Source of the DNA: an uncultured Bacilli bacterium
GTDB taxonomy: Bacteria > Bacillota_I > Bacilli_A > RF39 > UBA660
Assembly: GCA_934101235.1 (NCBI GenBank)
Contig: CAKORH010000009.1
Span: forward strand, 1 to 14,339
Direction: 5' to 3'
DNA length: 14,339 bases
Part shown: positions 7,253-13,186 of the stretch, piece after piece
Layout: every line of letters begins with the position of its first letter
Position numbering within the stretch: position 1 is the stretch's first letter
The notes under the pieces: model-generated
What the model saw: the letters and a program-made list of their open reading frames with translations, nothing else
Databases searched by the model: none
Told to the model about the DNA's origin: nothing
Position numbers and translations under genes: made by a program

Positions 7253-7986
7253 TGAATAAGCCAAAAAACGTCACTGAAAATGATTGGAAGTTATTAAAAG
7301 CAAAATACAAAAATTTAAATAGAATAGTAAAAAAAATAGAAAATAATTATCCTGTACAATACTTAATAGGCTATGTAAACTTTTATGGATACAATATAAA
7401 AGTAAATAAAAATGTATTAATACCAAGATTTGAAACTGAAACGTTAGTAGAAAAAACAATAAATTATATAAAAAAATTACATATTAATAATCCATCAATT
7501 TTGGAATTAGGTACGGGTTCAGGGTGTATTAGTATAGCTTTAAAAAAAGAATTAGATAATTCAAATATATCAAGTTTAGACATAAGTAGAAAAGCATTAC
7601 GAGTTGCAAAGAAAAATGCAAAGTTAAATAATGCAGATATAAATTTTATACATCATAATTTATTTAAATATAAAACAGTAAATACATATGATGTACTAAT
7701 TTCTAATCCACCATATATAACAGAAAAAGATAAAACAGACGTATCAATAAAATATGAACCAAAAAAAGCAATATATGCAGATTCTACAGGTATTAATTTT
7801 TATAAACATATATTATCTACTTGCAAATCATATTTAAATAAAACAAGTTTAATAGCATTTGAAATAGGAGATAAACAAGGAAAATCATTAATGAGTGTTG
7901 CAAAAAAAAATTTTCCAAAATCTAAAATATCTATAGAAAAAGATTTAGCAGGAAAAGATAGATACTTATTTATAATAAATGAATAA
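7252..7986 (+). CDS. prmC: PrmC, release factor glutamine methyltransferase, short N-terminus
   Basis: A 244-residue SAM methyltransferase that N5-methylates the Gln of the GGQ motif in release factors. Motifs: PVQYLIG at 34-40, FYGYNIKVNKNVLIPRFETE at about 44-63, SAM motif ELGTGSG at 85-91, and the catalytic NPPY at 152-155 followed by IT. The start is fixed by the one-base overlap with the prfA stop and by AAGGA at 7242-7246. Only about 33 residues precede PVQY, compared with about 65-70 in B. subtilis PrmC, so the N-terminal helical domain that docks the release factor is roughly halved. The catalytic domain looks complete. It is co-transcribed with prfA, its substrate's gene, and a hairpin terminator follows immediately. 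Confidence 0.95.
   Translation: MNKPKNVTENDWKLLKAKYKNLNRIVKKIENNYPVQYLIGYVNFYGYNIKVNKNVLIPRFETETLVEKTINYIKKLHINNPSILELGTGSGCISIALKKELDNSNISSLDISRKALRVAKKNAKLNNADINFIHHNLFKYKTVNTYDVLISNPPYITEKDKTDVSIKYEPKKAIYADSTGINFYKHILSTCKSYLNKTSLIAFEIGDKQGKSLMSVAKKNFPKSKISIEKDLAGKDRYLFIINE
7931..7960 (+). promoter_or_regulatory. Possible sigma-F promoter for spoIIR, inside the prmC 3' end
   Basis: CTATA at 7931-7935, then 15 bases, then GGAAAAGATA at 7951-7960 resembles the sigma-F pattern GYWTA-15-GGNRANANTW with one mismatch in each half. spoIIR is sigma-F-dependent in B. subtilis. The match overlaps codons for a conserved PrmC segment, so it may be coincidental, and a transcript from here would have to pass the hairpin at 7993-8030. 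Confidence 0.25.
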
Positions 7987-7992
7987 AATAAT

Positions 7993-8032
7993 AAAACACA
8001 ACCCATAAATTATTTGAAAGGTTGTGTTTTTT
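7993..8032 (+). terminator. Terminator hairpin abutting the spoIIR start codon
   Basis: A perfect 11-bp stem pairs AAAACACAACC (7993-8003) with GGTTGTGTTTT (8020-8030) around a 16-base loop, and T-run 8027-8032 completes the signal. It ends the rpoE-prfA-prmC unit. The spoIIR ATG begins at 8033, the very next base. The only ribosome-binding-like sequence for spoIIR, GAAAGG at 8016-8021, straddles the loop and the 3' arm, so the folded RNA could also hinder spoIIR translation. Confidence 0.75.
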
Positions 8033-8545
8033 ATGAAGAAAATAACAATAATATTATCAATTATAATCTTAGTATTATGCAATTATAAACAAAAACAAGA
8101 ACTAACTATTCCAGATAATTCTATAAGGATAAGAGTTATAGCAAATAGTAATAAAGTAGATGATCAACTAGAAAAAGTATTAGTAAAAGAAAATATAGAA
8201 AATAATTTATATCAAAAATTAAATAATACATCTAACATAAATGATGCTAGACTAACAATTAACAAAGAATTAAATAACATAAATAATATAGTAACCAAAA
8301 CATTAAAAAATAACAATTATAAAATTAAATATGGAAATAATTATTTTCCAGAAAAAGAACTTAATGGAATAAAATATAAATCAGGAAACTATGAATCATT
8401 AGTAGTAGAAATAGGCGAAGCAAAGGGAGAAAATTGGTGGTGTGTGCTATTTCCACCTCTATGTACAATAAATGTAAAAAAAGAAGATAAAGATTTTGTC
8501 GAGTATAAATCTAAAGTTTTAGAAATATTAAATCACTATAATTAA
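8033..8545 (+). CDS. spoIIR: SpoIIR, forespore signal for sigma-E activation
   Basis: A 170-residue secreted sporulation protein. It is made in the forespore under sigma-F, crosses into the intermembrane space and stimulates the SpoIIGA protease to process pro-sigma-E in the mother cell. The N-terminus (1-16) is a signal-type hydrophobic segment. Family motifs are IRIRVIANSN at 31-40, then GNNYFPEKELNGIKYKSGNYESLVVEIG at 101-128 and NWWCVLFPPLC at 134-144, the hallmark of SpoIIR. It is shorter than B. subtilis SpoIIR (about 224), mainly by loss of the C-terminal extension. The ATG at 8033 is preferred over the GTG at 8024, which lies only 2 bases from GAAAGG and inside the hairpin stem. prfA-prmC-spoIIR synteny with B. 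subtilis supports the call. spoIIGA is not in the window. Confidence 0.93.
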   Translation: MKKITIILSIIILVLCNYKQKQELTIPDNSIRIRVIANSNKVDDQLEKVLVKENIENNLYQKLNNTSNINDARLTINKELNNINNIVTKTLKNNNYKIKYGNNYFPEKELNGIKYKSGNYESLVVEIGEAKGENWWCVLFPPLCTINVKKEDKDFVEYKSKVLEILNHYN

Positions 8546-8566
8546 TAAAATTAGTATGGTGATAAA

Positions 8567-9109
8567 ATGAAAGAACTAATACTCTTATTAATAATTGGCT
8601 GTTGTTTAAGTATTGATGCATTTTCCATAGCAACTGTTTTAGGATTAAAAAATCTATCTTTAAAAAAATCAATTAAAACAAGTTTAACTGTAGGAATATT
8701 TCACTTTATTATGCCACTAATTGGAGTATTAATATTATATTCTTTAAATAAAATAATAGTAATAAATTCAAATTTAATATTAGGAATAATTCTTGTACTT
8801 TTATCTTTAGAAATGTTTATTGAATATATTAATCCAACAAATAAAGATATAAAGTTAAATAAATTTGGTACAATACTTTTTGCATTTGGAGTATCATTAG
8901 ACAGTTTATCAGTAGGTTTGGGTTTAAATGCAATAACAACCAATTTACTTTTATCATCAACAATTTTTTCATTGTGTAGTTTTTCTTTTACATTCATAGG
9001 TTTAACACTAGGAAAATATTTAAATAAACTTTTTAACAAATATTCCTATTTAATTAGTACAATTATGTTATTTATATTAGGAATTATATTTATATGTAAA
9101 AGTTTATAA
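8567..9109 (+). CDS. mntP: MntP-family manganese efflux pump
   Basis: A 180-residue integral membrane protein with about six hydrophobic helices and the internal two-fold symmetry of the MntP (YwlD, DUF204) family. The paired acidic motifs are CLSIDAFSIA in helix 1 (Asp17) and FGVSLDSLSVGLGL in helix 4 (Asp112). GIFHFIMPLIG (43-53) and FTFIGLTLGKYL (141-152) are the matching helix 2 and 5 segments. Family members export Mn2+. GGTGAT at 8558-8563 precedes the ATG, and only 21 bases separate it from spoIIR, so it is probably co-transcribed and there is no room for a manganese riboswitch. B. subtilis likewise has ywlD a few genes after spoIIR and before rpiB. Transport specificity is inferred from the family. 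Confidence 0.88.
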   Translation: MKELILLLIIGCCLSIDAFSIATVLGLKNLSLKKSIKTSLTVGIFHFIMPLIGVLILYSLNKIIVINSNLILGIILVLLSLEMFIEYINPTNKDIKLNKFGTILFAFGVSLDSLSVGLGLNAITTNLLLSSTIFSLCSFSFTFIGLTLGKYLNKLFNKYSYLISTIMLFILGIIFICKSL

Positions 9110-9116
9110 AGTATTA

Positions 9117-9145
9117 TTGCGATATTACTAATTATTTACTATAAT
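9117..9145 (+). promoter_or_regulatory. Sigma-A promoter for murA
   Basis: TTGCGA at 9117-9122 and a perfect TATAAT at 9140-9145 are separated by 17 bases. The start would lie near 9152, leaving a leader of about 70 bases before the murA ATG. That leader contains a weak 6-bp pairing, ACTTAT (9181-9186) with ATAAGT (9201-9206), of doubtful meaning. Confidence 0.75.
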
Positions 9146-9220
9146 TTAATTAGAAATACAAATTATGTGGAAAAGAAAATACTTATTCACAATTTTTTTC
9201 ATAAGTTTAGGAGTGGTTTT

Positions 9221-10474
9221 ATGAAAAAACTTATTATAAAAGGAGGCAACGAATTAAGCGGTACTATCAAAATAGGTGGTGCTAAAAATAGTGTTGTCGG
9301 TCTTTTACCCGCTACAATTTTAACAAATGGAAAATGTAAAATTTACAATGTACCAAATATCAGTGATGTAAATAAACTTGATGCAATGTTACAAAAACTA
9401 GGTTCAGTAATCAAAAGAACTGATGATTTATTAGAAATAGATAATAAAAATGTAAAAAATGTAGAAATTGATAGAGAATACGCATCATCAATTAGGGCTT
9501 CATATTACTTTATGGGTGCTCTTCTAAGTAAATATCATAAAGCAGTAATATCATATCCTGGAGGATGTGTTATAGGAAGTAGACCAATAGATTTACACAT
9601 AAAAGGCTTTGAAAAAATGGGAGCACATGTAGAAATTGAAGATAATACATATACTATAACAGCTGATGAATTACATGGAGCCGATATATATTTAGATTTC
9701 GCAAGTGTAGGAGCAACAGTAAATATTATGTTAGCAGCAGTACTAGCAAAAGGTACTACTCATATTTGGAACGCAGCAAAAGAGCCAGAAATAGTTAACA
9801 TAGCATCATTTTTGAATACTATGGGAGCAAAAATATCTGGAGTAGGAACTAGTTCAATTAAAATAGAAGGTGTAGAAACTTTAGGCGATGGAATTGTAGA
9901 GGTAATACCGGATAGAATTGAAACAGGAACATATTTAATGATGGGCATTTTATTAGGTAAAGATTTAATTATAGATGGTGTAATAAAAGAACATTTAGAA
10001 TCTGTAATAACAAAATTAAGAGAAACTGGAGCACAATTTAAAATAGAAAATTCAAAAATATATGTTTCAGCAACTAATAATTTAAAACCTGTAAACTTAA
10101 AAACTCAAGTATACCCAGGATTTCCAACAGATTTAGGACAACCTATGTCTACACTCTTAACACAATGTATGGGTGAGTCATTATTTGAAGAAACAATATA
10201 TGAAAATAGAATGAGACATATAAAGCATTTAAATGCTATGGGAGCACACATTAACTTATTTGATAACAGTGCTGTAATAACAGGTAAAACACCTTTAAAG
10301 GGTAGAGAAGTAGTGGCAACAGATCTTAGAGCTGGTGCAGCAATGATGTTAGCAGGCATGATTGCGAAAGGTACAACAGTAATAACAAATATTGAGCATA
10401 TATTAAGAGGATATGAAAATTTAGTGGAAAAATTAAGTAAAGTAGGAGCAGACGTAAAATTAGTTGATGAATAA
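9221..10474 (+). CDS. murA: MurA, UDP-GlcNAc 1-carboxyvinyltransferase
   Basis: A 417-residue cytoplasmic enzyme, full family length, that transfers enolpyruvate from PEP to UDP-GlcNAc, the first committed step of peptidoglycan synthesis and the fosfomycin target. Substrate-binding GGAKNSV has Lys22-Asn23. The catalytic loop PGGCVIGSRPIDLHIKGFEKMGA has Cys116, the residue attacked by fosfomycin, so this is the usual sensitive Cys form. The general base region is YPGFPTDLGQPM with Asp304, and DLRAGAAM has Arg370. The ATG at 9221 is chosen because AGGAGTGG at 9209-9216 lies just upstream; a GTG 18 codons earlier would add residues absent from the family. It has its own promoter and no clear terminator, and a promoter for rpmE follows. 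Confidence 0.97.
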   Translation: MKKLIIKGGNELSGTIKIGGAKNSVVGLLPATILTNGKCKIYNVPNISDVNKLDAMLQKLGSVIKRTDDLLEIDNKNVKNVEIDREYASSIRASYYFMGALLSKYHKAVISYPGGCVIGSRPIDLHIKGFEKMGAHVEIEDNTYTITADELHGADIYLDFASVGATVNIMLAAVLAKGTTHIWNAAKEPEIVNIASFLNTMGAKISGVGTSSIKIEGVETLGDGIVEVIPDRIETGTYLMMGILLGKDLIIDGVIKEHLESVITKLRETGAQFKIENSKIYVSATNNLKPVNLKTQVYPGFPTDLGQPMSTLLTQCMGESLFEETIYENRMRHIKHLNAMGAHINLFDNSAVITGKTPLKGREVVATDLRAGAAMMLAGMIAKGTTVITNIEHILRGYENLVEKLSKVGADVKLVDE

Positions 10475-10492
10475 TTCAAATAAAAATTATAT

Positions 10493-10508
10493 TATTTGCT
10501 TGCAAATA
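10493..10508 (+). promoter_or_regulatory. Palindrome over the rpmE -35 box, possible operator
   Basis: TATTTGC (10493-10499), TT, GCAAATA (10502-10508) is a perfect 7-bp inverted repeat with a 2-base centre, and the -35 hexamer of the rpmE promoter lies within it. No T-run follows, so it does not look like a murA terminator. A dimeric repressor bound here would block RNA polymerase. I do not recognise the sequence as the site of a named regulator. Confidence 0.45.
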
Positions 10509-10527
10509 TAAAAAAGTATGCTATACT
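10500..10527 (+). promoter_or_regulatory. Sigma-A promoter for rpmE
   Basis: TTGCAA at 10500-10505, 16 bases, then TATACT at 10522-10527, with TG at 10519-10520 making an extended -10. The start near 10534 leaves a leader of about 50 bases carrying the hairpin at 10545-10569. Confidence 0.75.
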
Positions 10528-10544
10528 ATTGAAGTACGTAATTT

Positions 10545-10569
10545 CTATGGCTTGAAATATTAGCTATGG
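10545..10569 (+). promoter_or_regulatory. Leader hairpin before rpmE, candidate L31 ribosomal-protein leader
   Basis: CTATGGCT (10545-10552) can pair with AGCTATGG (10562-10569) through 8 pairs, two of them G-U, around a 9-base loop. The stem ends one base before the ribosome binding site GGAAGGAG (10571-10578). Structured leaders upstream of rpmE that bind L31 have been proposed in Firmicutes and other phyla. Whether this one belongs to those families needs a covariance search; the secondary structure is all I can see. Confidence 0.4.
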
Positions 10570-10584
10570 CGGAAGGAGAAAAAT

Positions 10585-10794
10585 ATGAAAAAAGGAATAC
10601 ATCCAGAAACAGTTGATTGTACTTTTAAATGTGCTTGTGGTGCAACATTTGTAGCAAAATCAAATAAAGCAACACAAAATGTTGAAATATGTAGTGAATG
10701 TCATCCATTCTATACAGGAAAACAAGGAAAAAATAAGAGAAGTACTAAGATAGAAAAATTCAACAAAAAATTCAACTTAGATAAAGCTGAATAA
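10585..10794 (+). CDS. rpmE: Ribosomal protein L31 (bL31), zinc-binding form
   Basis: A 69-residue protein of the large ribosomal subunit, bridging to the small subunit. It is the zinc (C+) type: Cys16 and Cys18 in CAC and Cys36 and Cys39 in CSEC form the metal site, rather than the Cys-free type used under zinc starvation. The start MKKGIHPE and the segment HPFYTGKQ are characteristic. A strong ribosome binding site, GGAAGGAG at 10571-10578, precedes the ATG. The gene stands alone between its own promoter and a strong terminator. A zinc-containing L31 is often a regulated zinc store, which makes the promoter palindrome and leader hairpin notable. Confidence 0.97.
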   Translation: MKKGIHPETVDCTFKCACGATFVAKSNKATQNVEICSECHPFYTGKQGKNKRSTKIEKFNKKFNLDKAE

Positions 10795-10796
10795 CA

Positions 10797-10826
10797 AAAA
10801 AATAAGCGTAAAGGCTTATTTTTTTT
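10797..10826 (+). terminator. Strong terminator after rpmE
   Basis: AAAAAATAAGC (10797-10807) pairs perfectly with GCTTATTTTTT (10814-10824) around a 6-base loop, and the T-run continues to 10826. Its last Ts are shared with the TTGACA-like hexamer at 10825-10830, so this terminator and the next promoter overlap. Confidence 0.88.
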
Positions 10827-10856
10827 GACATTTATTTCATAATGATATGTTATACT
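10825..10856 (+). promoter_or_regulatory. Promoter for rpiB and following genes
   Basis: TTGACA at 10825-10830 is a perfect -35, and TATACT at 10851-10856 with TG at 10848-10849 is a good extended -10, but the spacing is 20 bases. Either the extended -10 works largely alone, or an alternative hexamer such as GTTATA (10849-10854, spacing 18) is used. Confidence 0.5.
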
Positions 10857-10877
10857 TCTAATAGAAGGATGATGATT

Positions 10878-11318
10878 ATGAAGTTAGCAATAGCAACAGA
10901 CCATAATGGAGTAAAAGAAAAAGAATATATAATTAATAAATTAAAAGAAAATTATGAAATAATAGATATGAGTCAAAATAATACACCTACAGATGATTAC
11001 CCAATTTATGCATTTAAAGTATCTGAATACGTTAGTAATAATACTGATACATTAGGAATATTATTATGTGGAACAGGTATAGGTATGTCTATAGCAGCAA
11101 ATAAAGTTAAAGGTATAAGATGTGCACATGTATCAAATATTAATGAAGCAGAATTAGCTAAACTACACAATAATGCAAATATTATAGCAATGAGTTATAA
11201 AAATGATATAAACTTAATATTAGATTGCATAAATAAATTTATTGAAACAAAATTTTCTAATGAAGAAAGACATATAAGAAGAATAAATGAAATAATAAAT
11301 TACGAAAAGGAAAAATAA
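10878..11318 (+). CDS. rpiB: Ribose-5-phosphate isomerase B (RpiB)
   Basis: A 146-residue cytoplasmic isomerase interconverting ribulose-5-phosphate and ribose-5-phosphate in the pentose phosphate pathway. Motifs are ATDHNG at 6-11, LLCGTGIGMSIAANKVKGIRCA at 62-83 with catalytic Cys64, then LHNNANIIAMS at 96-106 and RHIRRI at 131-136. The ATG at 10878 is chosen because AAGGA at 10865-10869 lies 8 bases upstream; ATG codons at 10842, 10869 and 10872 would add residues outside the family or overlap that site. It corresponds to B. subtilis YwlF. The DUF1146 gene starts 2 bases after the stop, and spoIID overlaps that gene, so the three are one transcription unit. Confidence 0.95.
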   Translation: MKLAIATDHNGVKEKEYIINKLKENYEIIDMSQNNTPTDDYPIYAFKVSEYVSNNTDTLGILLCGTGIGMSIAANKVKGIRCAHVSNINEAELAKLHNNANIIAMSYKNDINLILDCINKFIETKFSNEERHIRRINEIINYEKEK

Positions 11319-11319
11319 T

Positions 11320-11517
11320 ATGAATATTAAAATATTAATTTATGTATTTACAACACTCTTATCTGTATATACACTATCAGGAATAAATTTTAATAAAATT
11401 TGGAAAACTAATAAAACATTAGAAGCTAAACTATTTGTAATAATACTAAGTTTTGCATTATCGTACTTATTAACTAATTTTATAACAGATTTTTTAGCAT
11501 CAAGTAAAATATTATGA
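11320..11517 (+). CDS. DUF1146 (YwzB-like) small membrane protein
   Basis: A 65-residue protein with two hydrophobic helices (about 4-22 and 37-58) separated by a polar loop. The segment LSGINFNKIWKTNKTLEAKLFVIILSFALSYLLTNFITDFL, split over about 19-59, matches the DUF1146/YwzB family, a short integral membrane family of unknown function in Firmicutes. In B. subtilis ywzB lies near the ATP synthase genes, upstream of murAA and spoIID. The ribosome binding site is AAAAGG at 11305-11310. The stop is TGA, overlapping the spoIID start as ATGA, and is the only TGA stop in the window. Confidence 0.85.
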   Translation: MNIKILIYVFTTLLSVYTLSGINFNKIWKTNKTLEAKLFVIILSFALSYLLTNFITDFLASSKIL

Positions 11518-12479
11518 AAAATAAAATTATATTGTATTTAATTACATTAATATTAATTCCTGCAAGTGTAATAACTCTTTTTTGTAAAATGTACAAAAAA
11601 GAAAATTCAGTAGTTTTAAAAAAAGACGATACAATAACTATTCCTACAACAACCAAACAACAAATAAAAGAACAAGAAGAAAACAATATATATATTAAAA
11701 TCAATAAAAATAATACTATAGAAACATTAAATTTAGAAGATTATATAGTAGGTGTTGTAGCAGGTGAAATGCCAGCTTCATTTAATGAAGAAGCATTAAA
11801 GGCACAAGCAATAGTATCTAGAACGTATGCAATGTATAAAATAAAGAATTTTGATAATGCATATGATGTCGAGACAACAACAGATGATCAAGTATATAAT
11901 TCAGTTTCAGAAATGCAAGAAAAGTGGGAATCGGATTTTGATTTATATTATGACAAAATAAAAAAAGCAGTTTCCTCTACAAAAAATTTAGTTATGAAAA
12001 TAAATGGAGATGTATTTAAATCATACTATTTTGCAATGAGTAATGGATATACAGAAGATTCAAAAATGGTATTTGGAGAATCGACAATAAATAGTGTATC
12101 ATCTCCTTGGGATAATGAATCTATAAATAAATTTAAAGTAGATACACAATTCACATCAAATGAAATAAAAGAAAAATTAAATATCACTTCAAATGATCTT
12201 AATATTTCAATAATATCTCGTGATAAAACAAATAGAGTAGAAAAAATATCAGTTAACGGAAAAATTTACACAGGTGTAGAATTTAGACAAGCATTAACAT
12301 TAAGATCAACTGATTTTGAAATAACAAAAAGTAATGATAATTATATAATAACTACAAAAGGTTATGGACACGGAGTAGGCATGAGTCAATATGGAGCAAA
12401 TGGAATGGCTAGCGAAAACTACAAATATGATGAAATATTAAAATATTATTATCAAAATATAGAAATTACTACAATCTAA
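11514..12479 (+). CDS. spoIID: SpoIID, engulfment lytic transglycosylase
   Basis: A 321-residue mother-cell membrane protein. One N-terminal anchor (about 5-24) is followed by an extracytoplasmic SpoIID domain that cleaves denuded glycan strands at the leading edge of the engulfing membrane, with SpoIIM and SpoIIP. Key segments are LNLEDYIVGVVAGEMPASF at 72-90, with the catalytic Glu at 85 (B. subtilis Glu88), then EALKAQAIVSRTYAMYKI at 93-110, SNGYTEDS at 176-183 and GYGHGVGMSQYGANGMA at 283-299. The His that precedes the STSNGYT-type segment in many relatives is replaced here (YYFAMSNGYT). The ATG overlaps the DUF1146 stop as ATGA, so translation is coupled. In B. subtilis spoIID is sigma-E-dependent; I see no convincing sigma-E promoter and expression may come from upstream. 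spoIIQ follows, as in B. subtilis. Confidence 0.95.
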   Translation: MKNKIILYLITLILIPASVITLFCKMYKKENSVVLKKDDTITIPTTTKQQIKEQEENNIYIKINKNNTIETLNLEDYIVGVVAGEMPASFNEEALKAQAIVSRTYAMYKIKNFDNAYDVETTTDDQVYNSVSEMQEKWESDFDLYYDKIKKAVSSTKNLVMKINGDVFKSYYFAMSNGYTEDSKMVFGESTINSVSSPWDNESINKFKVDTQFTSNEIKEKLNITSNDLNISIISRDKTNRVEKISVNGKIYTGVEFRQALTLRSTDFEITKSNDNYIITTKGYGHGVGMSQYGANGMASENYKYDEILKYYYQNIEITTI

Positions 12480-12508
12480 GTATAATTTCTTTTTTTTTGT
12501 TCATACTT
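12480..12508 (+). promoter_or_regulatory. Candidate forespore-type (sigma-F/G) promoter for spoIIQ
   Basis: GTATA at 12480-12484, 17 bases, then CATACTT at 12502-12508 fits the forespore pattern gHATR-17/18-CATNNTA at all but the final base. The spacer contains a T-run. B. subtilis spoIIQ is expressed in the forespore by sigma-F and later sigma-G, which fits. The start would lie at about 12511-12515, giving a leader of only 12-16 bases with the ribosome binding site AGGAAGGTG at 12514-12522. A TATAAT at 12481-12486 has no matching -35. Confidence 0.45.
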
Positions 12509-12526
12509 CTACTAGGAAGGTGAAAC

Positions 12527-13171
12527 ATGAATAAAAAAAGATTAAGATTAAAACGATGGGTATCAGTAGGTGTTTATTTGTCATTAGTATCATTAGTATT
12601 TATAAGTATGTTATTTGTTAGTAATATTTTAGATAATAAATATGAAGGCACATATAATTTATCTTACATATTAAAAAATTTTATTAAAAGTGATATTCCA
12701 GTAACCGCTATAGATGATGGTAAAACAACAAAACCATTTACAGCAGAAAATGTAAATATTGAAATAGATTATTATGATAAAGAGTCATCAGAAGAATCAC
12801 AAAAAAAATCATTAATTTTATATGAAAATACTTATATGCCAAACACAGGAATATTATATTCTTCAAATGAACCATTTGAAATAATAGCAACATCCGACGG
12901 TAAAGTAACAAAAATAAAAACAGAAGAATTACTAGGAAATGTTATAGAAATAACTCATACAAACAATATAGTAACAACATATTATAGTGTAGATAAACTT
13001 AATGTAAAAGAAGGCCAAACAATTAACAAAGGTGAAGTAATAGCAACAAGTGGAAAAAATAATATTTCATCAACTAGTGATAACATGTTATTATTTGAAG
13101 TAAGTATTAACGGTACTAATGTAAACCCAAATAATTATTTTGAAAAAGATTTAAAAGACTTATCTAATTAG
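12527..13171 (+). CDS. spoIIQ: SpoIIQ, forespore engulfment protein with degenerate LytM/M23 domain
   Basis: A 214-residue protein with a short positive N-terminus, one membrane helix (about 11-35) and an extracytoplasmic LytM/M23-like domain (about 100-205). In the forespore membrane, SpoIIQ binds mother-cell SpoIIIAH across the septum to drive engulfment and build the feeding channel. The beta core is recognisable: ATSDGKVTKIKTEELLGNVIEITH (121-144), VKEGQTINKGEVIATSG (160-176), LLFEVSINGTNVNPNNYF (188-205). All three metal-ligand regions are changed. HxGxD reads NTGIL (106-110), the YxH segment reads YYS (152-154), and HLHFE reads MLLFE (187-191). It cannot be a zinc endopeptidase of the usual kind, so it is probably purely structural, more so than B. 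subtilis SpoIIQ. The position after spoIID supports the call, and the terminator starts within its last codons. Confidence 0.88.
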   Translation: MNKKRLRLKRWVSVGVYLSLVSLVFISMLFVSNILDNKYEGTYNLSYILKNFIKSDIPVTAIDDGKTTKPFTAENVNIEIDYYDKESSEESQKKSLILYENTYMPNTGILYSSNEPFEIIATSDGKVTKIKTEELLGNVIEITHTNNIVTTYYSVDKLNVKEGQTINKGEVIATSGKNNISSTSDNMLLFEVSINGTNVNPNNYFEKDLKDLSN

Positions 13172-13180
13172 TCTTTTTTT
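13153..13180 (+). terminator. Terminator formed by the end of spoIIQ
   Basis: AAAAGACT (13153-13160) pairs with AGTCTTTT (13170-13177) around a 9-base loop, and the T-run extends to 13180. The 5' arm encodes part of the last six residues, and the TAG stop (13169-13171) enters the 3' arm. The stem is short, so some read-through into the next ORF is likely. Confidence 0.65.
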
Positions 13181-13186
13181 GAAAGA

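Noticed and set aside
8546..8566. Manganese riboswitch (yybP-ykoY type) upstream of mntP
   Set aside because: Only 21 bases separate spoIIR from mntP, too short for the aptamer.
9167..9220. Longer MurA from a GTG at 9167
   Set aside because: It would add 18 residues not found in the family, while a strong ribosome binding site lies directly before the ATG at 9221.
10105..10479. Minus-strand open frame of 124 codons opposite murA
   Set aside because: murA is full length with all catalytic residues on the plus strand. The antisense frame has no recognisable motif or ribosome binding site.
11515..11517. UGA read as tryptophan (code 4), as in some related Mollicutes
   Set aside because: Every Trp codon I checked is TGG, no gene is interrupted by in-frame TGA, and the TGA here forms a typical ATGA overlap between the DUF1146 gene and spoIID.
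12478..12508. Hairpin AAGTAT/ATACTT after spoIID as a terminator
   Set aside because: The 6-bp stem has a 19-base loop, the T-run lies within the loop rather than after the stem, and the region is better explained as a promoter for spoIIQ.
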